A DNA stretch of 64,000 nucleotides, from the NCBI RefSeq assembly GCF_017309385.1, contig NZ_JAFJMJ010000002.1:868001-932000 (forward strand), in the 5' to 3' direction. The DNA is from Amycolatopsis sp. 195334CR (lineage in GTDB: Bacteria; Actinomycetota; Actinomycetes; Mycobacteriales; Pseudonocardiaceae). Made by a program: the position numbers and the translations under genes. This document shows positions 1 through 7,842 of this stretch, piece by piece (positions within the stretch are counted from its first letter, which is position 1; every line of letters begins with the position of its first letter). Under the pieces are notes generated by a model. The model saw only the letters and a list, made by a program, of their open reading frames with translations, did no database searches and was not told where the DNA came from.

Positions 1-196
1 TGTCGGTGGCGCCGGTGTCGGCGGAGACCACCGCGGCGGGCAGCTTGTTCAGCCTGCCGTACGGGTCGTAGTTCGCGTAGAGGTAGAAGGAGGCGTAGAG
101 CAGCGGGACCAGCACCAGCGCGAGCATCGCCAGCTTGGGCAGCTTCCCGGAGCTCAGCCTCCGCAGTTCGTTGAGGGCGATCCGGACGCTGCTCAC
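1..196 (-). CDS. YhgE/Pip-family membrane protein, N-terminal fragment
   Basis: Only the first 65 codons are inside the window; the gene runs off the left edge. The peptide starts VSSVRIALNELRRL, followed by a hydrophobic segment at about residues 20-37 and then the sequence YANYDPYGRLNKLP. A basic N-terminus, one membrane span and a Tyr/Asn/Pro-rich extracellular start is the usual beginning of YhgE/Pip (phage-infection-protein-like) ABC-2-type membrane proteins. The GTG start overlaps the stop of the upstream ABC-like gene (GTGA), so the two are probably translated together. This is the classic actinobacterial pair of YhgE protein plus small ATP-binding protein. The family is thought to act in export or envelope functions; the substrate is unknown. 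Confidence 0.7.
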   Translation of the reverse strand, partial: MSSVRIALNELRRLSSGKLPKLAMLALVLVPLLYASFYLYANYDPYGRLNKLPAAVVSADTGATD

Positions 197-867
197 TGCT
201 CTTCTCCTTCGGGGTCTTCTTCCGGCTCCGGCTCGGGCAGGGGAGCGCACTGCCGCGGTTCCGGCTGCGTCAGCTCACCGGCCACGGCCGGGGTGAACGG
301 CAGCGCGGAGACGGGCGTGGTCGCGCTCAGCACGACCACCGCGAGCCCGCGTTCGGCGTGCTCCACCGCCAGCGACGACCAGCTCTCCACGTCGCTGGTG
401 TGCCGGTCGGGGGTGTCCAGCACCAGCAGCTCGACGCCCTTCCGGCTCGCCGCGAGCGCGGTCAGCAGCCGGGTGCGCACCACCGGGGCGAGGTTCTCGA
501 AGCGGGTGTCCGCGAACGGGCCGACGTCGTTCGCCGCCAGCCAGCGGCGCACGTCCTCCTTGGCCGACGGGCGGCGCGCCAGCGCCAGCTCCTCGCCGAC
601 CACCACGCTCAGGCTCAGCGCGCCGTCCGGTTCGCTCACCCCGGGTGCGTCCACCACGGCCGAGACCTCGCGCAGCTTCGACGGCCCGGTGACCGTGCCG
701 GTGGCCGGCTTGAACCGCCCGGCCAGCGCCAGCCCGAACGCGGTCAGCCCGGCGCCCGGCTCGCCGTGCAGCACCGCCAGCTGCCCGGCGGCGACGGTCA
801 ACGAGGTCGGTGGCAACAACGTGCCGTGCGGTCCGGTGACGGACACGCGATCGGCGTGAACCTGCAC
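193..867 (-). CDS. degenerate ABC ATP-binding protein, partner of YhgE/Pip protein
   Basis: 224-residue ABC-ATPase-like protein. The P-loop region reads GEPGAGLTAF, so the invariant Walker A lysine is replaced by leucine. A Walker B-like LLVLDTPD is present at about residues 145-152, but no canonical LSGGQ signature is visible. The C-terminus is a Pro/Glu-rich acidic tail. I chose the GTG at 867 because it has GGGAG 6 nt upstream; the longer reading frame to 951 would place the palindromic operator at 887-900 inside the gene. It overlaps the YhgE/Pip gene by 4 nt. Loss of the Walker lysine suggests weak or no ATP hydrolysis, with a structural or regulatory role in the complex (inference). Confidence 0.75.
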   Translation of the reverse strand: MQVHADRVSVTGPHGTLLPPTSLTVAAGQLAVLHGEPGAGLTAFGLALAGRFKPATGTVTGPSKLREVSAVVDAPGVSEPDGALSLSVVVGEELALARRPSAKEDVRRWLAANDVGPFADTRFENLAPVVRTRLLTALAASRKGVELLVLDTPDRHTSDVESWSSLAVEHAERGLAVVVLSATTPVSALPFTPAVAGELTQPEPRQCAPLPEPEPEEDPEGEEQ

Positions 868-886
868 GGGGGCTCCCGGTATTTGA

Positions 887-900
887 ACTGACTGGTCAGT
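887..900. promoter_or_regulatory. palindromic operator, TetR-type
   Basis: ACTGAC-TG-GTCAGT, a perfect 6-bp inverted repeat with a 2-bp spacer. It sits 20 bp upstream of the GTG start of the ABC/YhgE pair. This is a common layout for TetR-family operators that repress such export genes. No matching TetR gene is next to it inside the window; it may lie beyond the left edge. Confidence 0.55.
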
Positions 901-964
901 GCAAAAGTAGGCCCGGAGCTGGGAGTGGGCAAGTTCAACCGGGCAGAACACCCCGGTTGAGTGA

Positions 965-1798
965 CTACCGCAACAGCGAGGCCGGGCGAACCTCCCAGAT
1001 CGTCCAAAGTGGACGATAGCCCCGTCGGTGCCAGAACACCGAGGACAGCGGGTTGGGCGGGTTGTAGTAGAGGTAGGTGCCCGCCGCCCCGCGCTCGTGG
1101 AAGTACGCGTGCGCCGCGGCCGCCAGTGTCCGCCCGATCCCGTGCCCGCGCACTTCGCGCGCGGTGCCGACGTTGTTCAGGTAGCCCCAGCTGCCCGGCG
1201 GCAGCAGTTCGCCGGCCCCGGCCTCCCCGGCCACGTCCACCCAGGAGCAGTCGGCGAGCCCCGCCACCAGGCCGTCGACCTCGGCCACCCAGACCGTGCC
1301 GGTGTCCTGCGCCAGCTTGGCCCGCAGCCGCGGCGCGAGCAGTTCCTCGGTGTGCTCGCGGCGCGGGAGGGCGACCAGCGCGGAGTAGTCGAAGACCTCC
1401 AGCGCCAGGTCCAGCACCGCGGCGAAGTCGTCCGGCCGCGCCTGGCGGACGGTCACGCCGGGCTGGCCGAAGGTGTCCGGCGGGCCGGTGCGCGTGGCCA
1501 GCGCCGTGACCGGGGCGAGGCCGTGGTCGAGGAAGGCGCGGATCGCCTCGGCGTCGTGGCTCGGCCAGGTCACCACGCAGGCCGAGTCCTCACCGGGCGA
1601 CTCGGTGTCGAGTTCGGCCCGCCACGCCCGGAGCAGCGCGTCCATGCCCGCCGTCCCGGTGGTGCCGATCTCCGGGAACAGCCGCCACACCCGCTCGGCC
1701 GACCACAGCAGTTCCAGCGAGCCGGGCTCGTGCCGTTCCCGGCGCAGCACGGCGGACACGCGCTCGCCGTCGGCGGTCACCGCGTGCAGTTCGGTCAT
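965..1798 (-). CDS. GNAT-family N-acetyltransferase (first of tandem pair)
   Basis: 277-residue protein starting MTELHAVTADGERV. The C-terminal half is a GNAT fold: an acetyl-CoA-binding motif at about residues 206-220 (VRGHGIGRTLAAAA, the R/Q-x-x-G-x-G/A loop), followed by a C-terminal segment with YYNPPNPLSSVFWHRRGYRP that is nearly repeated in the neighbouring gene. The N-terminal 110 residues are not recognisably GNAT and may form a second, degenerate lobe. The ATG overlaps the stop of the upstream acetyltransferase (ATGA). The strong C-terminal similarity to its neighbour points to tandem duplication. The acceptor substrate cannot be read from sequence. Confidence 0.85.
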   Translation of the reverse strand: MTELHAVTADGERVSAVLRRERHEPGSLELLWSAERVWRLFPEIGTTGTAGMDALLRAWRAELDTESPGEDSACVVTWPSHDAEAIRAFLDHGLAPVTALATRTGPPDTFGQPGVTVRQARPDDFAAVLDLALEVFDYSALVALPRREHTEELLAPRLRAKLAQDTGTVWVAEVDGLVAGLADCSWVDVAGEAGAGELLPPGSWGYLNNVGTAREVRGHGIGRTLAAAAHAYFHERGAAGTYLYYNPPNPLSSVFWHRRGYRPLWTIWEVRPASLLR

Positions 1799-2829
1799 GC
1801 CCTCATCTCCCCCGCCGGGGTCACGTCCCAGATGGTCCACAGTGGACGATAACCCTGGCGGTGCCAGAACACCGAGGAGAGCGGGTTGCACGGGTTGTAG
1901 AAGAGGAAGGTGCCGCGCACGCCGGACTCGGCCAGCGCGCGGTGCGCCACCGCCATCAGCGCCCGGCCCACGCCGCGGCCCCGGCTGTCCTCGGCCACCG
2001 AGAGGGTGGAGACGTACCCCCAGCGCCCGCCGGGCAGCCGGTTGGCCAGCGGGCCGCCCGCCTCGGGGAGCACGCAGCGGGTGCTCGCCATGCCGACCGC
2101 CAGCCCGTCCGCCTCGGCGAGCCAGACGTGGCCCTCGGCCAGCAGGCGCCGCAGTCCGGGTTCGAGCAGGCGGGCGGCGTTGTCGAGCGGGCGCGCGGTG
2201 CCGACCAGCGCGGCGTAGCGCAGCTCGGCGACCTCCAGCGCGAGCAGTTCCTCGAGATCGGCTTCCTTCGCCGGGCGCACGAGCAGGCCGGGCGGGCCCG
2301 ACGATCCGGCGTGGCCGGTGCTGGTGGTGCTGATGCCGGTGCCGGGGCCGTGGCTGTGGCCGGTGCCGGGGTCGGTGCCGGGGCCGTGGCTGTGGCCGGT
2401 GCCGTGGGCGATCGTGCCGGTGCCGGTGCCGGTGCCGGTGCCGGTGTCGGTGCCGGGGTCGGCGCTGGTGCGCACGCCGATCGCGGTCCGCGGCAGGAAG
2501 CCGTGCCGGGGCAGCACCCCGGCCACCGGCGCGTCCAGGCTCGGCCACGCCAGCACGCACGCCGAATCGGGGCCGGGCCGCTCGGCCAGCAGGCGCACCC
2601 GGACCGTCGGCAGCAGCGCGCGCAGCCCGGCCACGTCCCCGGCGTCCAGCAGCGGGGTGACTTCCCAGGTGCGGGCGGGGGAGAACAGCCGCTCCACCGC
2701 GCCGGCAGGCAGCTTGCTCCGGTAGAGCACCGCGCTGACCTGGCGGCCGTCGCGGACGCGGGCGTGGACGCGCTCTCCCGCCGGGGCACTCGCCTCCGGC
2801 AGCAGCGGGTCCAGCCCGGCGAAGCTCAC
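1795..2829 (-). CDS. GNAT-family N-acetyltransferase with Gly/Thr/His repeat linker
   Basis: 344-residue paralogue of the next gene. The C-terminal GNAT domain has the acetyl-CoA loop SRGRGVGRALMAVA at about residues 285-298 and ends in YNPCNPLSSVFWHRQGYRP. Between the N-terminal lobe and the GNAT domain lies a 50-residue low-complexity linker of GT, GPGT and GHSH units, encoded by tandem DNA repeats. The histidine-containing part could bind metal, but may only be the product of repeat slippage. GTG start at 2829 overlaps the methyltransferase stop (GTGA), so methyltransferase and both acetyltransferases form one translationally coupled unit. Function beyond acetyl transfer is unknown. Confidence 0.8.
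   Translation of the reverse strand: MSFAGLDPLLPEASAPAGERVHARVRDGRQVSAVLYRSKLPAGAVERLFSPARTWEVTPLLDAGDVAGLRALLPTVRVRLLAERPGPDSACVLAWPSLDAPVAGVLPRHGFLPRTAIGVRTSADPGTDTGTGTGTGTGTIAHGTGHSHGPGTDPGTGHSHGPGTGISTTSTGHAGSSGPPGLLVRPAKEADLEELLALEVAELRYAALVGTARPLDNAARLLEPGLRRLLAEGHVWLAEADGLAVGMASTRCVLPEAGGPLANRLPGGRWGYVSTLSVAEDSRGRGVGRALMAVAHRALAESGVRGTFLFYNPCNPLSSVFWHRQGYRPLWTIWDVTPAGEMRA
2338..2452. repeat. in-frame tandem repeats inside the acetyltransferase gene
   Basis: Two copies of a 36-bp unit begin at 2338 and 2374 (each opening GGTGCCGGGGCCGTGG), followed by a run of GGTGCC hexamers at about 2414-2452. All keep the reading frame, so they only change linker length. Repeat number probably varies between strains. 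Confidence 0.85.
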
Positions 2830-3671
2830 CCCGGCTTCCGGGTCCGGAAGATCGCGGTGCCGGGGAAGAGCTTGCCGCGCAACGGGCTCCACTGGCCCCA
2901 GACGCGGGTGTGCCCCTCCGGCCACTCCGGCTCGATCAGGTCGAGCAGCTCCAGCCCGGCCCCGGCCAGGCCGCGGACGTAGTCGCCGAGCGTGCGGTGG
3001 TACTCCACATAGGTCGCCGTGCCCGTACCGTCCACTTCGACGTACGGGGTGCGGTCGAAGTAGGGCTGGGTGGCGGTCAGCCCGCCGGGGCCGGGGTCGT
3101 CCGGGAAGATCCAGCGCATCGGGTGGGTGACCGCGAAGACCCAGGGCGCGCCCGGCCGCAGCACCCGGTGCACCTCGGCGAACACCGCGTCCACCGAGGA
3201 CACGAACGGCACCGCGCCGAAGGCCGAGCAGGCCGCGTCGAAGCTGGCGTCGGCCAGCGGCAGGTACTCGGCGTTGGCCTGGACCAGCGGGACGTGGATG
3301 CCGGTGCGCTCGGCGGCCTCGCGGGCGTAGCGCAGCATGCCGGCGGACAGGTCGAGCGCCACCGTGCGCGCGCCCTGCGCGGTCAGCCAGCGCGCGCACG
3401 GCGCCGAGCCGCAGCCGACCTCCAGCACCCGGCGGCCGTCGACCGGGCCGAGCAGGCCGAGATCGGCTTCGCGCAGGCCCTCGGGGCACCAGAGGAAGTC
3501 GGCCTCGCCGAGGAACTCGCCGTGCGTGGCGTGGTAGTCGTCGGCATCGGCGTCCCACCAGGCCAGATTGGCCGCGGCGGCCTCCGACGAGCCCACCTCG
3601 CGGTAGGCGACGGCGGCGGTGCCGAGGCGTTCTTCGGCGCGGTCGTGACGATCAGCGGGCGGGGAGTTCAC
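2826..3671 (-). CDS. class I SAM-dependent methyltransferase
   Basis: 281-residue methyltransferase of the UbiE/Methyltransf_11 type. The SAM-binding motif I reads VLEVGCGSAPCARWL at about residues 86-100, motif II is ARTVALDLSAGML, and the post-I region LPLADASFDAA is typical. GTG at 3671 was chosen because GGGAGGA lies just upstream; the preceding ATG is out of frame and meets a stop at once. It is the first gene of a three-gene coupled set with the two acetyltransferases and is divergent from rpsA. Substrate unknown; small-molecule methylation is more likely than RNA or protein methylation. Confidence 0.85.
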   Translation of the reverse strand: MNSPPADRHDRAEERLGTAAVAYREVGSSEAAAANLAWWDADADDYHATHGEFLGEADFLWCPEGLREADLGLLGPVDGRRVLEVGCGSAPCARWLTAQGARTVALDLSAGMLRYAREAAERTGIHVPLVQANAEYLPLADASFDAACSAFGAVPFVSSVDAVFAEVHRVLRPGAPWVFAVTHPMRWIFPDDPGPGGLTATQPYFDRTPYVEVDGTGTATYVEYHRTLGDYVRGLAGAGLELLDLIEPEWPEGHTRVWGQWSPLRGKLFPGTAIFRTRKPG

Positions 3672-3721
3672 CGGCTCATCCTCCCGCAGGCGCCATAGCC
3701 GACGACGTGTGTGGACCCTGT

Positions 3722-3751
3722 TTGTGCCCTGCCCAGTGGGCCGCGTAGGAT
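3722..3751 (+). promoter_or_regulatory. putative rpsA promoter
   Basis: TTGTGC at 3722-3727 and TAGGAT at 3746-3751 with an 18-bp spacer, a good match to the vegetative sigma-70/HrdB pattern of actinomycetes. It would give a leader of about 190 nt for rpsA, long enough for the autoregulation known for S1 mRNAs in other bacteria (inference). Nothing else was recognised in 3672-3944. Confidence 0.5.
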
Positions 3752-3944
3752 ACTCACTAGCGCAGTGGGTTCGCGCTACCTCTCCCTCCGGCCTCCGTGC
3801 TGGGGTCCGGGTCGCGCACCAGCCGTCGGTGATGCACGTGGCCGATTTCTTCGGGAACGCAGCAGAATCGCTCGTCCGGTTTCCCGGTGCGCGCGCAAAC
3901 AGCAAACCTACTATCCCCAAGCCGTTACCGGAGCAACCCGCCTA

Positions 3945-5447
3945 ATGACCATCGACACCGCCACCGCCCCGACTGCGTCCACCCCGCAGCAAGTCGCCAT
4001 CAACGACATCGGGTCGGAGGAAGACTTCCTCGCCGCGATCGACAAGACGATCAAGTACTTCAACGATGGCGACATCGTCGAAGGCACCATCGTCAAGGTC
4101 GATCGCGACGAAGTGCTGCTCGACATCGGGTACAAGACCGAGGGCGTCATCCCCTCGCGTGAGCTGTCCATCAAGCACGATGTCGACCCGGCCGAGGTGG
4201 TCACCGTCGGCGACGAGGTCGAGGCCCTGGTCCTCCAGAAGGAGGACAAGGAAGGCCGCCTGATCCTCTCCAAGAAGCGCGCGCAGTACGAGCGCGCCTG
4301 GGGCACCATCGAGGAGCTCAAGGAGAAGGACGAGCCGGTCAAGGGCACCGTCATCGAGGTGGTCAAGGGCGGCCTGATCCTGGACATCGGCCTGCGCGGC
4401 TTCCTGCCCGCGTCGCTGGTCGAGATGCGCCGCGTGCGCGACCTGCAGCCCTACGTCGGCCGCGAGCTCGAGGCGAAGATCATCGAGCTGGACAAGAACC
4501 GCAACAACGTGGTCCTGTCCCGCCGCGCCTACCTGGAGCAGACCCAGTCCGAGGTGCGCAGCGAGTTCCTCAACGCGCTCGCCAAGGGCCAGGTCCGCAA
4601 GGGCGTGGTGTCCTCCATCGTCAACTTCGGTGCCTTCGTGGACCTGGGTGGCGTCGACGGCCTGGTGCACGTCTCCGAGCTGTCCTGGAAGCACATCGAC
4701 CACCCGTCCGAGGTGGTCGAGGTCGGCCAGGAGGTCACCGTCGAGGTGCTCGACGTGGACATGGACCGCGAGCGCGTGTCCCTGTCGCTGAAGGCGACCC
4801 AGGAAGACCCGTGGCGCCAGTTCGCCCGCACCCACGCGATCGGCCAGATCGTGCCGGGCAAGGTCACCAAGCTCGTCCCGTTCGGTGCGTTCGTGCGCGT
4901 CGAGGAGGGCATCGAGGGCCTGGTGCACATCTCCGAGCTGGCCGAGCGCCACGTGGAGATCCCGGAGCAGGTCGTGCAGGTCAACGGCGACGTGATGGTC
5001 AAGGTCATCGACATCGACCTGGAGCGCCGCCGCATCTCGCTGTCGCTGAAGCAGGCGAACGAGGGCTTCACCACCGAGTCCGAGTTCGACCCGACGCAGT
5101 ACGGCATGGCCGCCGAGTACGACGACCAGGGGAACTACATCTACCCCGAGGGCTTCGACCCGGACACCCAGGAGTGGCAGGAAGGCTTCGACAAGCAGCG
5201 TGAGGAGTGGGAGCGCCAGTACGCCGAGGCGCACACCCGCTACGAGGCGCACATGAAGCAGATCGCCAAGGCCGCCGAGCAGGACGCCGAAGCCGCCGCC
5301 AACGCGGCGACCGGTGGCGACCCGTCCGGTGGGGAGCAGAGCTACACCTCCGCCCCGGCCGACTCCGGCTCGAAGAGCAGCGGTGGCACCCTCGCCTCCG
5401 ACGAGCAGCTCGCCGCCCTGCGCGAGAAGCTCTCCGGCGGCGCGTGA
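3945..5447 (+). CDS. rpsA: 30S ribosomal protein S1
   Basis: 500-residue S1 protein that binds mRNA on the small ribosomal subunit during initiation. Four S1 RNA-binding repeats are visible at about residues 37-105, 123-185, 206-274 and 291-360, each opening with a V-x-G-x-V/I-x-x-V pattern and ending near LSxKxxx. The C-terminal 130 residues are acidic and low-complexity (EEWERQYAEAHTRYEAH, then a Gly/Ser-rich tail), as in other actinobacterial S1 proteins. The ATG at 3945 starts MTIDTATAPTAS; a weak GGAG lies about 11 nt upstream. In M. tuberculosis coaE follows rpsA directly; here a biosynthetic cluster lies between them. Confidence 0.97.
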   Translation: MTIDTATAPTASTPQQVAINDIGSEEDFLAAIDKTIKYFNDGDIVEGTIVKVDRDEVLLDIGYKTEGVIPSRELSIKHDVDPAEVVTVGDEVEALVLQKEDKEGRLILSKKRAQYERAWGTIEELKEKDEPVKGTVIEVVKGGLILDIGLRGFLPASLVEMRRVRDLQPYVGRELEAKIIELDKNRNNVVLSRRAYLEQTQSEVRSEFLNALAKGQVRKGVVSSIVNFGAFVDLGGVDGLVHVSELSWKHIDHPSEVVEVGQEVTVEVLDVDMDRERVSLSLKATQEDPWRQFARTHAIGQIVPGKVTKLVPFGAFVRVEEGIEGLVHISELAERHVEIPEQVVQVNGDVMVKVIDIDLERRRISLSLKQANEGFTTESEFDPTQYGMAAEYDDQGNYIYPEGFDPDTQEWQEGFDKQREEWERQYAEAHTRYEAHMKQIAKAAEQDAEAAANAATGGDPSGGEQSYTSAPADSGSKSSGGTLASDEQLAALREKLSGGA

Positions 5448-5463
5448 CGCCACGGTTCCGACC

Positions 5464-5502
5464 GGGAAGCCCCGGGACCCGTTCAGGGTTCCGGGGCTTC
5501 CC
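5464..5502 (+). terminator. rho-independent-type terminator of rpsA
   Basis: A perfect 12-bp stem (GGGAAGCCCCGG with CCGGGGCTTCCC) and a 15-nt loop, beginning 17 nt after the rpsA stop codon. There is only a short T run after it, as is common in GC-rich actinomycetes. Confidence 0.8.
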
Positions 5503-5675
5503 CGTTTCCGGGGTCCGCCCGTGTCCATCCCGCGGCCCGCTGCCGCCGTCCGCGCGGCTCCGGCGCTCGTGACCCCGGCGGCGCCACCCGCATCGCCGCC
5601 CGCGCCACCCGCACAGCCCCCGCACCCCCCGCACGGCCCCCCGCGCCACCTGCGCCGCCGCTCGCGCCCTCGCCA

Positions 5676-5734
5676 GGTGCAGTGAATGTGGCTTTCACTG
5701 CCGATTCCGCAGTGAAAGCCACATTCACTGCACC
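5676..5734. repeat. long perfect palindrome, copy 1 of a dispersed element
   Basis: Two 26-bp arms, perfectly complementary, around a 7-nt loop (CGATTCC). The arm core is GTGAATGTGGCTTTCACTGC. The same core occurs at 63031-63083 in another intergenic gap. It lies in the 568-bp gap between rpsA and the SARP gene. Apart from the rpsA terminator, this palindrome and a C-rich tract at about 5565-5680, that gap shows no gene. Confidence 0.9.
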
Positions 5735-5891
5735 CGGCGGCTCCGTAGCGCGAGAGAAAGCCCGGCTCACCCGGGGGAGGTAGTTGCCCGCGGCTGATCG
5801 GCGCTGGGTACCTACGAGTGATGGACTCCCTGATGGTGGGAAATTTGCGTGTCCGGAAGTATTCACTAGTGTGCGTTCCGTGGTGATGGTG

Positions 5892-5920
5892 ATGGACGCG
5901 GCCCCGATCCGGCGTAATAC
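5892..5920 (+). promoter_or_regulatory. possible SARP gene promoter
   Basis: A good -10 hexamer TAATAC at 5915-5920, with a poor -35 (ATGGAC, 5892-5897) 17 bp upstream. A weak -35 is typical of promoters that need an activator. It lies 95 nt before the SARP start codon. Confidence 0.35.
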
Positions 5921-6015
5921 TCAGGGATGACAGCGGGACGTGCCGCCTGTCGTCACCCGCACCGCCGGTGCTCGCGGGTTGTCGGATCTTCGGACCGCTG
6001 ATTCGGGGTGGGTGA

Positions 6016-7842
6016 ATGACTGTCGGCGTGCGGGTCCTCGGCGAGCTCGAGGTCGTGCGTGATGGCCTGCTGGTCACGCCATCACAGCCGAAGGTGCGCC
6101 AGCTGCTCGCCCTACTGGCGGTCAACTGGAACAAGGTGGTCCGCACCGAACAGCTGCGCACCGAACTGTGGGGCGGCAACCCGCCCCCGAAGGCCAGCAC
6201 CACGCTCCAGGTCTACGTCTCCAACATCCGCCGCATGCTGGCCGGTGAGCCGCGCTCGGCGAGCGGGACCGTGGTCCACCGGCCCCGCGTCGGCTACGCG
6301 CTGAACCTCCCCGAGCACACGCTCGACATCGCGCGCTTCGCCGAGCTGGCCCGCTCGGGCCGCGCCGAGCTGGACGCCGGTCGTCTCGAAGAAGCCTCCG
6401 CCGCCTTCCGCGGCGCGCTGGAGGAGTGGCGCGGCGGCCCCCTCTGCGACCTCGATCCCGGCGAGGTGCTCGCCCCGCACGTGGCCCGGCTCCGCCAGGA
6501 ACGCGCGAGCGTGCTGGAGCAGCGCATCGAGGTCGACCTGGTGCTCGGCCGCCACCTCGACCTGATCGGCGAGCTGCGCGTGCTGGTCCAGGAGTACCCG
6601 ACGCACGAGGGCCTGCACGCCAAGCTGATGCTCGCGCTGCACCGCTCGGGCATGCGCTCGGAGGCGCTGAGCGTGTTCCAGCGCCTGCGCACCGACCTGA
6701 TCGACCAGCTCGGCCTGGAGCCGAGCGCCTCCACCCGCCGCCTGCACCAGGACCTGCTCGACGGCGAGGTCAACCAGGACCAGCCACCCGGCAGCACCAG
6801 CATCCGCCGCGCCAAGTCGTGGTGGCACCCGCCCGCGCAGCTGCTGCCCGACCCGGTCGAGGTGATCGGCCGCGACACCGAGGCCGAGCGGATCGCCGGC
6901 GAACTGCGGGAAACCGCGAAGCTGGCCGTGGTGACCGTGGCCGGCGGACCGGGCGTGGGCACCTCCACCCTCTGCGCGCACGTGGCGAACCAGGTCCGCG
7001 AGTCCTTTCCGGACGGTCAGGTGTACGCCGACCTGCTGGCCCACGAGTCGCCCGGCGACGTGCTGGCCGGGTTCCTGCGGGCCATCCGCGGCCCGGACTG
7101 CTGGCTGCCCGCCAGCGAACAGGAGCGCGCGGACCTGTTCCGCAGCTGGACCGCCCGCCGCCGGATGCTGGTGGTGCTGGACAACGTCACCGCCGCCGAC
7201 CAGTTCTCCCTGCTCCTGCCCGGCGGCGAGGGCAGCGCGGTGCTCGCCGGGTGCCGCCGCCGGATCGCCGATCCGAACGGCCTCGCGGTGACGCTGCGCC
7301 CGCTGTCCGCCGCGGACTCGCGCCGCCTGCTCGAAACGATGATCGGCGCCCAGGTGGAACGGGAACCCGACGCCGCCACCGAACTGGCCGAGCTGTGCGG
7401 CGGCCTGCCCGCGGCGCTGATCGGCGCGGCGACCCGGCTCGCGCTGCGGCCGCACTGGTCGATCTCGCGCGTGGTGCACCGCCTGCGCGCGCCGGGCGAC
7501 CGCCTCGGCGAGCTGTCCGCGGGCAGGCTCGACCTCCTGGCCAGCGTGGAACGCACCTCGTCGCTGCTCGACGACGACCAGGCCGACGCGTTCCAGCGGT
7601 TCGCCGGCCTCTTCGTCACCGCGGTGTCGGTGCCGGAGTTCGCCCGCGCCTGCCTGATCGGGGAGCGGGCCGCGGAGTCCCGGCTGGAGCAGCTGGTCGA
7701 ACTGCAGCTGATCGAGGTCGAGGAGAACCGCCCGCAGCCGGGCACCGGGTACTTCACCTACCGCATGCACCCGCTGGTCCGGCTGGCCGCGCTGGCCATC
7801 GGCGAACGCCGTCAGGAATCCTTGCGCGCCACCATCCGGTAG
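6016..7842 (+). CDS. SARP/AfsR-family transcriptional activator with degenerate NB-ARC domain
   Basis: 608-residue regulator. Order of domains: OmpR-type winged helix (about 1-95, with RVLGELEVVRDG and the QVYVSNIRRML recognition region), bacterial transcriptional activation domain (about 100-245, ending DLIDQLGLEPS), then an NB-ARC-like ATPase (about 275-510). In the P-loop AGGPGVGTST the Walker lysine is replaced by threonine, while Walker B (MLVVLDNV) is intact, so ATP binding may be altered. The TPR region of full AfsR proteins is missing. The gene converges on the PKS operon and overlaps the last gene of it by 31 bp, so it is the natural candidate activator for that operon, where a matching repeat array lies at 21589-21632 (inference). 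Confidence 0.9.
   Translation: MTVGVRVLGELEVVRDGLLVTPSQPKVRQLLALLAVNWNKVVRTEQLRTELWGGNPPPKASTTLQVYVSNIRRMLAGEPRSASGTVVHRPRVGYALNLPEHTLDIARFAELARSGRAELDAGRLEEASAAFRGALEEWRGGPLCDLDPGEVLAPHVARLRQERASVLEQRIEVDLVLGRHLDLIGELRVLVQEYPTHEGLHAKLMLALHRSGMRSEALSVFQRLRTDLIDQLGLEPSASTRRLHQDLLDGEVNQDQPPGSTSIRRAKSWWHPPAQLLPDPVEVIGRDTEAERIAGELRETAKLAVVTVAGGPGVGTSTLCAHVANQVRESFPDGQVYADLLAHESPGDVLAGFLRAIRGPDCWLPASEQERADLFRSWTARRRMLVVLDNVTAADQFSLLLPGGEGSAVLAGCRRRIADPNGLAVTLRPLSAADSRRLLETMIGAQVEREPDAATELAELCGGLPAALIGAATRLALRPHWSISRVVHRLRAPGDRLGELSAGRLDLLASVERTSSLLDDDQADAFQRFAGLFVTAVSVPEFARACLIGERAAESRLEQLVELQLIEVEENRPQPGTGYFTYRMHPLVRLAALAIGERRQESLRATIR

Noticed and set aside
5676..5734. Simple terminator for rpsA
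   Set aside because: A separate terminator lies at 5464-5502, the palindrome has no T run, and a related copy occurs at 63031, so a dispersed element is more likely.
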